Shown here one piece after another: positions 33,964 to 42,294 of a stretch of 64,000 bases of DNA (positions within the stretch are counted from its first letter, which is position 1; every line of letters begins with the position of its first letter). Under the pieces are notes generated by a model, which was not told the DNA's origin, made no database searches, and worked only from the letters and a program-made list of their open reading frames with translations. The stretch spans positions 62,001 to 126,000 of the forward strand of contig JBCBZG010000008.1 of NCBI GenBank assembly GCA_039815465.1. The letters are read 5' to 3'. This DNA is from Shimia_B sp039815465 (lineage in GTDB: Bacteria > Pseudomonadota > Alphaproteobacteria > Rhodobacterales > Rhodobacteraceae). Position numbers and translations under genes: made by a program.

Positions 33964-36900
33964 GCGTCATCCTCCCCCAGGCCATACACATTCCGCGCAG
34001 CATCGGCGGAGATGTAGCCCCCGGCAAGGTCCTTTCTCACAGCGTCGCGGTCGCGGGCTTTCGGGTCGCCGTAGCCCGCGCCGCCGGGGAAGCCCATTTG
34101 GACGATGGTGCCTTCGGGGACGTGCTGGCGGCCTTTGCCCTGCATCTCGGTCCCGTCATCGCGGCGGATGAAGGTTGCGCCGCCGTCTGCGCCGCCTTTG
34201 CGGCCCCGGGCGGGGTGGTGGACGCGGTCGAGCATGGCGGAGATGTCGAATTCGTGGCCTTTCCGCGCGCCCACATCCATGAACTGGCCGAGCCCGCCGC
34301 GGCGTGTGCCTGCGCCGCCTGAGTCGGGGCGCAGTTCCTTGCGCCAGATGATGACGGGACCCACCTGTTCGGTGGCCTCCACCGGCATGGTCATAACGCC
34401 GGACGGAAACGCGGTAGCGTTCATCCCGTCGAGCGTGGGCCGCGCGCCAGAGCCGCCGGAGTTGAAGGTGAGGACTTCGGCGCGGCGGCCTTCTGGCCCG
34501 GTTGGTTTCAGCGACAGTTGGAAGTTGCAGAGGCACCCGGCGCCTTCCACCGGGACCGTGTCGGGCAGAAGTTTGTCGAGCGCGTCATAGACTGTGTCGG
34601 GGACCATATGGCCGATCACGTGGCGGAGCGCCACGGGGGCGGGGAAGACCGCGTTGACGATGGTGCCTTCGGGCGCTGTGACTTCAAAGGGTGCGAGCGA
34701 GGCGGCGTTGTTGGGGATTTCCGGCGCGATGGCACATTTGAGGGCGTAGCAGGCGTAGGCCTTCGTGTAGACGAGCGGGACATTGATCCCCTTGCGGTCC
34801 ACGCCGCTCGTGCCAGTCCAGTCGGCGGTGATGCGGTCGGTTTCGATACTAAGCGCGACGTGGAGGTCGATGGGGGCGGAATATCCGTCTATGCGCATAT
34901 GGCCCTTGGCCTGGCCCGGCGTCAGGGCGTTGATGGCCTTGAGCGTGGCGTCCCGGCTGTTGGTCAGGATGAAGTCGGAGACGCCGGTGAGGTCGCTCAG
35001 ACCGAACTCCGCCATCATTTCCAACAGTCTTGCGTGGCCGATATCGTTGCAGGTGGCGAGCGCGTAGATGTCGCCGACGAGCTGGTCGGGCTCGCGGACA
35101 TTGGCGCGGATGAGGGCCATGAGGGTGGCGTCGACTTCGCCCGCGCGCATGAGTGGCATGATGGGAAGGTAGAGGCCCTCTTCATGCACGTCGTTGGCAT
35201 CCGCGCCGAAGCCCCGCCCGCCGATATCGGTGACATGGGCGGTGCAGGCGAAGAAGCCGATGAGGGTTTTGTGGTGGAAGGAGGGGGTGACGATGGTGAT
35301 GTCGTGCTTGTGGCCCGTCCCCTCCCACGGGTCGTTGGTGATGTAGACGTCGCCGGGGGCCATCTCGGGGATACGGCGGATGAAGTGGCCCACGGCGTCG
35401 GCCATGGCGTTAACGTGGCCCGGGGTGCCGGTGACGGCCTGGGCGAGCATGTCGCCTGCCGCGTTGTAGACGCCTGCGGAGAGGTCGCCGGCCTCCCGGA
35501 CGGAGGTGGAGAAGGCGGTGCGGACGAGCGCCTGGGCCTGTTCTTCGACGATGGAAATCAGGCGGTTCCACATGACCTGGTAGGCGACGGTGGAGACCTC
35601 GGTGGCTTGGGCCTCGCCTGTGGCCTCGACCATGAGTGTGCCGTCAGGGGCCGTACGGACGGCGCGACTGGTGGGGACGACGATTGTGGTTTCGTCTTCT
35701 GTGACGAGGGCGGGGCCTTGGAGCGTTGTGAGTGTGCCGCGGTCGATGACGCGGGCCTCGGTGGTTGTGCCCAATGCGGGGTCGAAGAGTTGGCGGGTGG
35801 GAAGCCCTATGGTCGCGGTGGCGTGTGCGGTGGCTGCGCTTTCGATGCGCGGGGGCGCCTCCTGCCGCGTGCTGGCCGTCACGGACCAGACGGTGATTTC
35901 AGCGACCATGCCCGCGACTGTGCGTTTGAAGAGCTTTTCGTATTCTGCTTCGAACAGGCTGAGCAGCGTGTCTGCATCGGGCTTTGCGGCCTGGTCGGCG
36001 GTGAGGGTCACGGGTATTTCCCAGCCCTGGCCGCGGTAGCGCATGTAGACGCGGTGGGCGGTTTCGACGTCTGCCTGAGCGTCGCAGGAGCGGACGAAGG
36101 CGGTGGCTTCTTCCTCCATCTCTTGGAACAAGTCTGTGACGCGGGCGGGGTCGAAGCCTGCGATGGGCATGAAGACGGTGCGGTTGGCCTCGAACGAGAA
36201 CGGCGCGCGGAGGAAGCCGATGGCGCTGCCCACGCCTGCGCCCTGTGGCACGAGGCACTTCGCGATGCCCAGCTTCTCGCAAAGCCGTGCGGCGTGGAGG
36301 GGGGCCGCGCCGCCAAAGGCGATCATGGTGTAGGTGCTCAGGTCCTCGCCATTTTCGACGGCGTGGACGCGGGCGGCGTTGGCCATGTTTTCATCGACGA
36401 CCTCGGCGAGGCCGAAGGCGGCTTCCTGGGCGTCCATGTCGAGCGGGGTGCCGAGCGTATCGGTGAGCGCCGCCTTGGAGGCCGCGGGGTCGAGCGGGAT
36501 GGTGCCGCCTGCGAAGTTGGCGGGGTCGAGCTTGCCTAGCGTCAGGTCGGCGTCGGTTACCGCGGGGCGGGTGCCGCCGCGTCCGTAGCAGGCGGGGCCG
36601 GGCTCGGAGCCCGCGCTTTCGGGTCCTACGCGGATCTGGTTCATGGCGTCCACCCAGGCGAGCGACCCGCCGCCTGCGCCGATCTCCACCATGTCGATAA
36701 CGGGGATGGAGATCGGCATGCCGGAGCCCTTTTTGAACCGGTAGCTGCGGGCCACTTCGAACACGCGGGCGGTTTTGGGGGTTTGGTCCTTGATGAGGCA
36801 GATCTTGGCGGTGGTGCCGCCCATGTCGAAACTGAGCACGCGGTCTAGGTCGTGGCGCGCCGCGATGTCGGCGGCAAAGACGGCTCCACCTGCCGGGCCG

Positions 36901-37685
36901 CTTTCGACGAGGCGGACGGGGAAGTCTGCGGCGCTTTCGAGGCTCATGATCCCGCCACCGGAATGCATGAGGAAGATGGGACAGTCGGCCCCCTCCCCCG
37001 CCAGCCGGTCGCGCAGGCGCAGGAGGTAGGATTTCATGAGCGGCTGGATATAGGCGTTGGCGATGGTGGTGTTGAACCGCTCGTATTCGCGCATCTGGGG
37101 GGAGACGTCGGAGGAGAGCGAGATCATCGCATCCGGCATCCGCGCGGCAAGGACATCGCGCACCGCGCGCTCATGGGTAGGGTTTGCATAGGCGTGGAGG
37201 AAGCCCACGGCGATGGCCTCGTAGCCTCCCTGCGCGACTTCATCGGCGAGCGATTCTACCGCCGCCACGTCGAGCGGGGTCAGTACACCGCCATCTGCGT
37301 CGATGCGTTCGGGGAGCGTGAAACGGCGTTCGCGGGGGATGAGCGGTTCGGGCAGGGTCATGTTGAGGTCGTATTGCTCAAACCGGCTCTCGGTGCGCAT
37401 TTCGATCACGTCGCGGAAGCCCTGGGTCGTCACAAACGCCATATGCGCGCCGCGGCGTTCGATCAGCGCGTTGGTGGCGAGCGTTGTGCCGTGGATGATC
37501 TGGTCGATCTGGCCGGGCTCCACACCAGCGAGCGCACAGACACGCGCCATGCCCTCGACAATCGCATCCTCGGGCGCGGCGTAGGTCGTCAGCACCTTGG
37601 TGGAGCGCATGCCAAACGGGCCCTCGATCACCACATCGGTGAATGTCCCGCCGATATCGACGCCGAGCCTGATCCTGTCTGCCAT
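33960..37685 (-). CDS. Fused HyuA-HyuB hydantoinase / 5-oxoprolinase family protein
   Basis: 1241 residues from ATG 37685 with GGGAG 7 nt upstream. The N-terminal half (HyuA) is an ATP-binding actin-like fold: GVDIGGTFTDVVI (8-20), HGTTLATNALIERRG, FDMGGTTAKICLI and IGAGGGSLAWVD. The C-terminal half (HyuB, from about 705) begins VMWNRLISIVEEQAQALVRTAFSTSVREAGD and contains NDPWEGTGHKHDITIV and GGSGARP. The family cleaves hydantoins, 5-oxoproline, N-methylhydantoin or acetone-like substrates with ATP. It heads a four-gene catabolic operon. Confidence 0.9.
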   Translation of the reverse strand: MADRIRLGVDIGGTFTDVVIEGPFGMRSTKVLTTYAAPEDAIVEGMARVCALAGVEPGQIDQIIHGTTLATNALIERRGAHMAFVTTQGFRDVIEMRTESRFEQYDLNMTLPEPLIPRERRFTLPERIDADGGVLTPLDVAAVESLADEVAQGGYEAIAVGFLHAYANPTHERAVRDVLAARMPDAMISLSSDVSPQMREYERFNTTIANAYIQPLMKSYLLRLRDRLAGEGADCPIFLMHSGGGIMSLESAADFPVRLVESGPAGGAVFAADIAARHDLDRVLSFDMGGTTAKICLIKDQTPKTARVFEVARSYRFKKGSGMPISIPVIDMVEIGAGGGSLAWVDAMNQIRVGPESAGSEPGPACYGRGGTRPAVTDADLTLGKLDPANFAGGTIPLDPAASKAALTDTLGTPLDMDAQEAAFGLAEVVDENMANAARVHAVENGEDLSTYTMIAFGGAAPLHAARLCEKLGIAKCLVPQGAGVGSAIGFLRAPFSFEANRTVFMPIAGFDPARVTDLFQEMEEEATAFVRSCDAQADVETAHRVYMRYRGQGWEIPVTLTADQAAKPDADTLLSLFEAEYEKLFKRTVAGMVAEITVWSVTASTRQEAPPRIESAATAHATATIGLPTRQLFDPALGTTTEARVIDRGTLTTLQGPALVTEDETTIVVPTSRAVRTAPDGTLMVEATGEAQATEVSTVAYQVMWNRLISIVEEQAQALVRTAFSTSVREAGDLSAGVYNAAGDMLAQAVTGTPGHVNAMADAVGHFIRRIPEMAPGDVYITNDPWEGTGHKHDITIVTPSFHHKTLIGFFACTAHVTDIGGRGFGADANDVHEEGLYLPIMPLMRAGEVDATLMALIRANVREPDQLVGDIYALATCNDIGHARLLEMMAEFGLSDLTGVSDFILTNSRDATLKAINALTPGQAKGHMRIDGYSAPIDLHVALSIETDRITADWTGTSGVDRKGINVPLVYTKAYACYALKCAIAPEIPNNAASLAPFEVTAPEGTIVNAVFPAPVALRHVIGHMVPDTVYDALDKLLPDTVPVEGAGCLCNFQLSLKPTGPEGRRAEVLTFNSGGSGARPTLDGMNATAFPSGVMTMPVEATEQVGPVIIWRKELRPDSGGAGTRRGGLGQFMDVGARKGHEFDISAMLDRVHHPARGRKGGADGGATFIRRDDGTEMQGKGRQHVPEGTIVQMGFPGGAGYGDPKARDRDAVRKDLAGGYISADAARNVYGLGEDDA

Positions 37686-37801
37686 GGTGTGCTCCCCTTC
37701 CGGCGCGACCGTACAGGCCCGCGGGCGCGGCGCAAGGGAGCGAGTGCTTGCAATCTCAACAATCGGATTTAGCGTGGCCGGACCACTCAAAGGGCCGCAC
37801 C

Positions 37802-39757
37802 ATGACTGATTTCCTGCTCCTCGCCTTCACGTTCCTGATCGCGGGGGTCATTGCCGTGCCGATTGCCACGCGGTTGGGGCTGGGGTCGGTGTTGGGATAC
37901 CTCATTGCGGGGATCGCGATTGCGCCTTTGCTGGCGGCGCTGGGGGTCGATGTGATTTCGATCCAGCACTTCGCGGAGTTCGGCGTTGTGATGATGTTGT
38001 TTCTTGTTGGGTTGGAGCTTGAACCCAAGCGCCTGTGGGAAATGCGCGCGCAGCTCATTGGGTTGGGCGGCGGTCAGGTGGTGCTCACCACGGCGGCGGT
38101 GATGGGGGCGGGGATGCTGCTGGGACTTGCGTGGAATTACGCCCTGGCGGTGGGGCTGATCTTTGCGTTGTCGTCGACGGCCATCGTGCTCCAGACCTTA
38201 CAGGAAAAGGGACTGATGAAGAGCGACGGGGGCGAGTCGTCGTTTTCGGTGCTTTTGACCCAGGATATCGCGGTGATTCCGATGCTCGCGCTCTTGCCTT
38301 TGCTGGCGGTGCCGGAGCTTATGGACCTGGCTGCCAATGGCGCACACGGCGCGGATCATGGTGGGGATCACGGGGGCGGGCACGGTGACAGCCATGGAGA
38401 CGACCACGGGGATGATCATGGTGGCGATCATGGGGACGACCACGGAAGCGGGATGAGCCTGGTCGATGGGCTCAATGGATGGCAGACGGCGCTGGTATCC
38501 ATTGGGGCGATTGCGGCGGTGATCCTGGGCGGGAACTTTCTGACGCGGCCGCTGTTCCGGTTTATCTCCCAAGCGGGTCTGCGGGAGCTGTTTACGGCCA
38601 CGGCGCTGATGATGGTCGTGGGGATCGCGCTGCTCATGGGGCTTGTGGGGCTGTCGGCGGCGCTGGGGACGTTCCTGGCGGGCGTCGTCCTGGCCAATAG
38701 CGAGTATCGCCACGAGCTCGAATCCGACATCGACCCGTTCCGAGGTCTGCTGCTCGGGCTGTTCTTTATGACCGTCGGCGCGAGCATCGATTTCGCGCTG
38801 CTCTTTGGCAGCTTTGCGACGTTCATCGGGCTGACGGTCGCGATGATGGCGATCAAGGGCCTGGTGCTCTTTGCGCTGGCGGTGATCTTTAAGCTCAAAG
38901 GGGCCGATAAGTGGCTCCTGACCCTGTCTCTGGCGCAGGCGGGGGAGTTTGGGTTTGTGCTGCTGAGCTTTACCACCGCCGGCGCAATCCTGCCGCAGGC
39001 GCTGGCGGATCAGCTGCTGCTGGTCGTGGCGCTATCGATGCTGCTGACGCCGCTGCTCTTTATCCTTTATGAGCAGGTGATCGCGCCGCGCTATGTTGAG
39101 GATCAGGCGCGGGACGCCGATGAGATCGAGGAACCGGGGGAGATTTTGATCTGTGGCCGGGGCCGCGTGGGCGGGATCGTGGAACGGATTGTGTCGGCGG
39201 CGGGCTATAAGACGACCGTTGTCGATTACTCCGCCCGGCAAATTGAGAACCTGCGCGCCTTTGGGATCAAGACCTACTACGGGGATGCCACGCGGCCTGA
39301 CCTGCTCCATGCGGCGGGGATCGACCGGGCCAAGATCATTGTGGTCGCGGTGGATGAGCATGAATCGGTCATGACCATCGTCAAGCATGTGGTCGAAAAT
39401 CACCCCCATGTGCACATCATCGCCCGCGCGGTGAACCGGCACGACGTCTACGAGCTTTGGTCCGTGGGCTGCCGTGACATCATTCGGGAGACCTATGACA
39501 GCTCGCTGCGCATGGGCCGGTCGGCGTTCGAGGCGCTGGGTTATTCGCGCGAGGTCGCCGACGAGATGGTGGAGGCGTTTCAGGATATGGACCGCGAGGC
39601 TATGATCGAGGTGGCGGGCGTCTATGACATAAACATCCCCGCCGTCGAAAACGACGCCTATGTCGCCAAGGTCCGCGAGCTGTTGGAAACGCGGGGCACC
39701 GCGCTGAGCGATCGCATGACAGAAATCCGCGCCAAAGCACGCGCCAAAGATGCGTAG
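37802..39757 (+). CDS. CPA2 monovalent cation/proton antiporter (KefB/KefC type)
   Basis: 651 residues from ATG 37802. The N-terminal part has about 12 helices with FALSSTAIVLQTLQEKG and LLTQDIAVIPML, the CPA2 motif with the essential acidic residue. Residues 181-217 form a cytosol- or periplasm-facing insert of HGDxHGDDHGGDHG-type repeats with about a dozen His and many Asp, unusual in Kef proteins. From about 446 a TrkA-N (RCK) NAD-binding domain begins (ILICGRGRVGGIVERIV). It is divergent from the hydantoinase operon. Confidence 0.9.
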   Translation: MTDFLLLAFTFLIAGVIAVPIATRLGLGSVLGYLIAGIAIAPLLAALGVDVISIQHFAEFGVVMMLFLVGLELEPKRLWEMRAQLIGLGGGQVVLTTAAVMGAGMLLGLAWNYALAVGLIFALSSTAIVLQTLQEKGLMKSDGGESSFSVLLTQDIAVIPMLALLPLLAVPELMDLAANGAHGADHGGDHGGGHGDSHGDDHGDDHGGDHGDDHGSGMSLVDGLNGWQTALVSIGAIAAVILGGNFLTRPLFRFISQAGLRELFTATALMMVVGIALLMGLVGLSAALGTFLAGVVLANSEYRHELESDIDPFRGLLLGLFFMTVGASIDFALLFGSFATFIGLTVAMMAIKGLVLFALAVIFKLKGADKWLLTLSLAQAGEFGFVLLSFTTAGAILPQALADQLLLVVALSMLLTPLLFILYEQVIAPRYVEDQARDADEIEEPGEILICGRGRVGGIVERIVSAAGYKTTVVDYSARQIENLRAFGIKTYYGDATRPDLLHAAGIDRAKIIVVAVDEHESVMTIVKHVVENHPHVHIIARAVNRHDVYELWSVGCRDIIRETYDSSLRMGRSAFEALGYSREVADEMVEAFQDMDREAMIEVAGVYDINIPAVENDAYVAKVRELLETRGTALSDRMTEIRAKARAKDA

Positions 39758-39783
39758 GCAAGAATTCTTGCATTCGTGTGCAA
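39758..39783. promoter_or_regulatory. Overlapping palindromes upstream of bicupin gene
   Basis: GCAAGAATTCTTGC (39758-39771) is a perfect 14-bp palindrome directly after the antiporter stop. It overlaps TTGCA-N6-TGCAA (39768-39783). Three related half-sites 40-65 bp before the bicupin start look like an operator for an unidentified dimeric regulator. Confidence 0.4.
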
Positions 39784-39822
39784 AGCGGCGCATCCTACCC
39801 GCATCCGCGAAAGGAAACGCCA

Positions 39823-40800
39823 ATGAGTCTTGATATGACCGTGGCCGATATGGAGGCGCGGATCGTCCGGTACGGCGATCTGAAGCCCTGTAAGACGGCC
39901 TTTATCGATGCACACACGCCTGGGTCCGACCAGAAGGAAAACTTTACCGTCATCGGCGGTGGGGTCTCTGAAAGCCCGGACCAGCATGTCCATATTCGCG
40001 AGACGCCAGGGTTCAACATCGGCGCAGCGGGGCAACCGCCGAAGTGCCGCAACTCTCTCCATTCCCACCGCACGGCGGAGGTGTTTTTCGTCCTGAAGGG
40101 CCGCTGGCGGTTCTTTTGGGGACGTTGGGGCACGGCGGGTGAGGTTGTGCTGGAAGAGGGCGATATCTTTAACATCCCCACGGGCATTTTCCGCGGGTTC
40201 GAGAATATCGGCACGGATTACGGGATGATCATGGCGATCCTGGGCGGCGATGATGCCGGGGGCGGTGTGCTTTGGGCGCCGCAGGTGATCGAGGATGCTG
40301 CCGATCACGGGCTGGTGCTGGGCGACAATGGCAAGCTCTATGACAGCAAGAAGGGAGAGGCGCTGCCCGACGGTGTGGGCCCCATGCCGCTTTTGTCCGA
40401 CGAGGTGCTGGAGCGGATGCCGGAGCCTACGACAGCCGATGTCGTTCCGTACTACGTGGCGCGGTATCTGGACCTGATGGCGTTGTCGGACCGTCAGCCC
40501 GCCAAGGTGATCGGCGCGGAGGCCAAGCTGCGCGACAAGCCGGGGTTCGAGGTTGAGCTCCTCAGCCGCAACTCGATTTCGGCGGACATGTACACGACCG
40601 ACCGGCACGAGATCCTTATGCCCATGCGCGGGCACTGGCGGTTGAGCTGGGACGGCGGCACGACGGTGCTCAACCCTGGCGACACGATGGCCGTGCCCCC
40701 CGGCGTCGCCCGGAGCCTTGCACCGTCGATGACGGGTGAGGTGAGCCTGTATCGTGTGCGCAATACGGACGACCCAGCGGGGCCGACGCTGCCGCTCTAA
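39823..40800 (+). CDS. Bicupin (cupin-domain) protein, possible dioxygenase-type
   Basis: 325 residues, ATG preceded by AAAGGA. The first cupin near 75-120 has LHSHRTAEVFFVLKGRWRFFWG...VLEEGDIFNIPTGIFRGFENIG, retaining His/His/Glu metal ligands. The second, near 255-300, reads HEILMPMRGHWRLSWDG...LNPGDTMAVPPGVARSLAP and seems to lack the first His pair. This layout resembles gentisate/1-hydroxy-2-naphthoate dioxygenase-type bicupins, but the substrate is unknown. It follows the antiporter on the same strand with a palindrome-rich gap. Confidence 0.75.
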   Translation: MSLDMTVADMEARIVRYGDLKPCKTAFIDAHTPGSDQKENFTVIGGGVSESPDQHVHIRETPGFNIGAAGQPPKCRNSLHSHRTAEVFFVLKGRWRFFWGRWGTAGEVVLEEGDIFNIPTGIFRGFENIGTDYGMIMAILGGDDAGGGVLWAPQVIEDAADHGLVLGDNGKLYDSKKGEALPDGVGPMPLLSDEVLERMPEPTTADVVPYYVARYLDLMALSDRQPAKVIGAEAKLRDKPGFEVELLSRNSISADMYTTDRHEILMPMRGHWRLSWDGGTTVLNPGDTMAVPPGVARSLAPSMTGEVSLYRVRNTDDPAGPTLPL

Positions 40801-40858
40801 GCGACCTGGGCGGAGCGGCTCCGGCGGGCCGCTCTCGTCCTAGCCAACCCCGACGCCC

Positions 40859-42100
40859 TTACGCCCGCCATAGGCCCCGCTGCACGATCCGGCGCAAAGT
40901 GCCGAGGGTGGAGCGGAGCTTTTCCTTTGCAGGGAGCGCGCGCCAGGGGGTGAAGAGGTCCAGATCGCGAAACTGCGTGACGGGCATTCCCATCACGCGA
41001 TGCGCGAGGCGGCGGCCCCAGGTGGCGCCTTTTTTGCGCAAAAGCCCCTCTTGCGATTTTTCCAGCTTCCAGGGCTCGGCGGGCGTAGCGGTCAGGTAGC
41101 CTTCGGCGATGGCGCCTTCCACGATCTCGCGGCCCAGCTTGGTGCGGGTCACGATGAGCGAAAAGCCGGGGTTTTCGCCATCGGGCGCCTCGTACCACGG
41201 GTCCCCGCAGGAGATATCGGCAAGCTCCCCCGCGCCATCGGGCCAGAGCATCGTGGACCAGGGGCGGAAGCTTTGCAGGTAGGCCCAGGCGTCGTGGTAG
41301 ATGAGGTGTTCGACCTCTGCCGCGGCGCCGGTGCGGGTGGCAAAGTAACCCGGCCACCCGTAGCCGCGGTAGCGCAGGCTTTTGAGCCCCGTTTCTGGCA
41401 CCTCGTATTTGCCCATGAGGCTGCGGGTGGCTTTGGTGGGGGGCGTTTCGGCGCAGAAAAACGACAGCGTGACGCCGATTTTTTCCGCCAGCGCGGGGCG
41501 GGCCTCCATGGCGTTGCGGGTGCCTGCGATTTCGACGGGTTTGCCGATGACGACGCAGGGAGCGGGGGCGGCTTCGACCAGGGCGAGGCCTTCGCAGACC
41601 GCGGCAGGGGAGTAGCGGGAGCCGAGCGTTTCCATAAGGTCGGCGCGGGTGCGGGACAGGCGGGTGCTGTTGCGGATCGGGTCTGCGGGGTTCTGCCCAG
41701 TGTGGAGCGTGCCGTGGTGGCCGAGCTTTTCCATACAGTAAGCTGCGAGAGCCGTGAGCGCGCCGCCGGAGGAGCCTTTGAACCGCAGGTCCGGGTCGCT
41801 GGCGTAGCCTTCGTAGATGCCTGTGATGGCGCCCCAGTCGGTCTCCACGCGTTTGTCGACGGCGGGGGTGTAATCTGCGCGGCGCTTGAGCGCGCCGTAA
41901 TCCGCGCGGCGCGTGGGGCAGAGCGCGAGCACCTCTTTGGCTGCCTCGGCTGTGATGGTGGGGGCGATCTTGGGGCGGACGCCGATGTGGTCGATATCGA
42001 CCATGTGCACGGCGTCCGGCCCCGCGACATAGGCGCAGGTCCCGCAGCCGAGGCAGAGCCGGTGATCGGAGAGGCGTGCGATGTCGCGGTCTTTGCTCAT
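40859..42100 (-). CDS. Coenzyme F420 hydrogenase/dehydrogenase beta-subunit family reductase
   Basis: 413 residues. The N-terminal CLGCGTCAY (C16, C19, C22) and LCPTRRADYG form an Fe-S binding site. FKGSSGGALTALAAYCMEKLG (about 109) is the family's flavin-binding Gly-rich motif, and ISCGDPWYEAPDGENPGFSLIVTRTKLGREIVEGA lies in the C-terminal domain. Homologues include 7-hydroxymethyl-chlorophyll reductase, BciB and proteins of polysaccharide loci. A ferredoxin-linked reductase of a sugar or pigment is possible. F420 itself is not expected in this lineage. Confidence 0.75.
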   Translation of the reverse strand: MSKDRDIARLSDHRLCLGCGTCAYVAGPDAVHMVDIDHIGVRPKIAPTITAEAAKEVLALCPTRRADYGALKRRADYTPAVDKRVETDWGAITGIYEGYASDPDLRFKGSSGGALTALAAYCMEKLGHHGTLHTGQNPADPIRNSTRLSRTRADLMETLGSRYSPAAVCEGLALVEAAPAPCVVIGKPVEIAGTRNAMEARPALAEKIGVTLSFFCAETPPTKATRSLMGKYEVPETGLKSLRYRGYGWPGYFATRTGAAAEVEHLIYHDAWAYLQSFRPWSTMLWPDGAGELADISCGDPWYEAPDGENPGFSLIVTRTKLGREIVEGAIAEGYLTATPAEPWKLEKSQEGLLRKKGATWGRRLAHRVMGMPVTQFRDLDLFTPWRALPAKEKLRSTLGTLRRIVQRGLWRA

Positions 42101-42219
42101 GGTGTCTGCCCTTCTTTGTGGGGGAGCTATGCCGGAACTGTGGTGGCGATCAAGGGTGGAGGCGGGACGACTTCATGGCGAATACCTCGCAATAGATGGA
42201 AGTGCAGAGGGTAGCTCCC

Positions 42220-42288
42220 ATCCGCGGGTGGGGGCCATGCCCCCGCCCGGGGGGGCGGGCGGGGGCTGCCCGGTGGTTCCCACCGGGC
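42220..42288. repeat. GC-rich inverted repeats with GCCCGGTGG hairpin
   Basis: This follows the lpcC-like gene (read on the minus strand). A GGGGGC/GCCCCC-rich structure is followed by the perfect hairpin GCCCGGTGG-TTC-CCACCGGGC (42268-42288). It is the third member of the family seen at 2557-2577 and 18615-18634. The remaining part of the 194-bp gap is featureless. Confidence 0.65.
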
Positions 42289-42294
42289 GGGCGC

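Noticed and set aside
34518..36539. Plus-strand open frame of about 670 codons inside the hydantoinase gene
   Set aside because: It is antisense to a gene with full HyuA/HyuB motifs. Long antisense frames are common at this GC content.
38341..38455. His/Asp repeat in the antiporter considered as a DNA tandem repeat array
   Set aside because: The bases are an imperfect GGGGAYCAYGGN-like repeat, but they lie inside a continuous reading frame, so they are treated as a protein feature.
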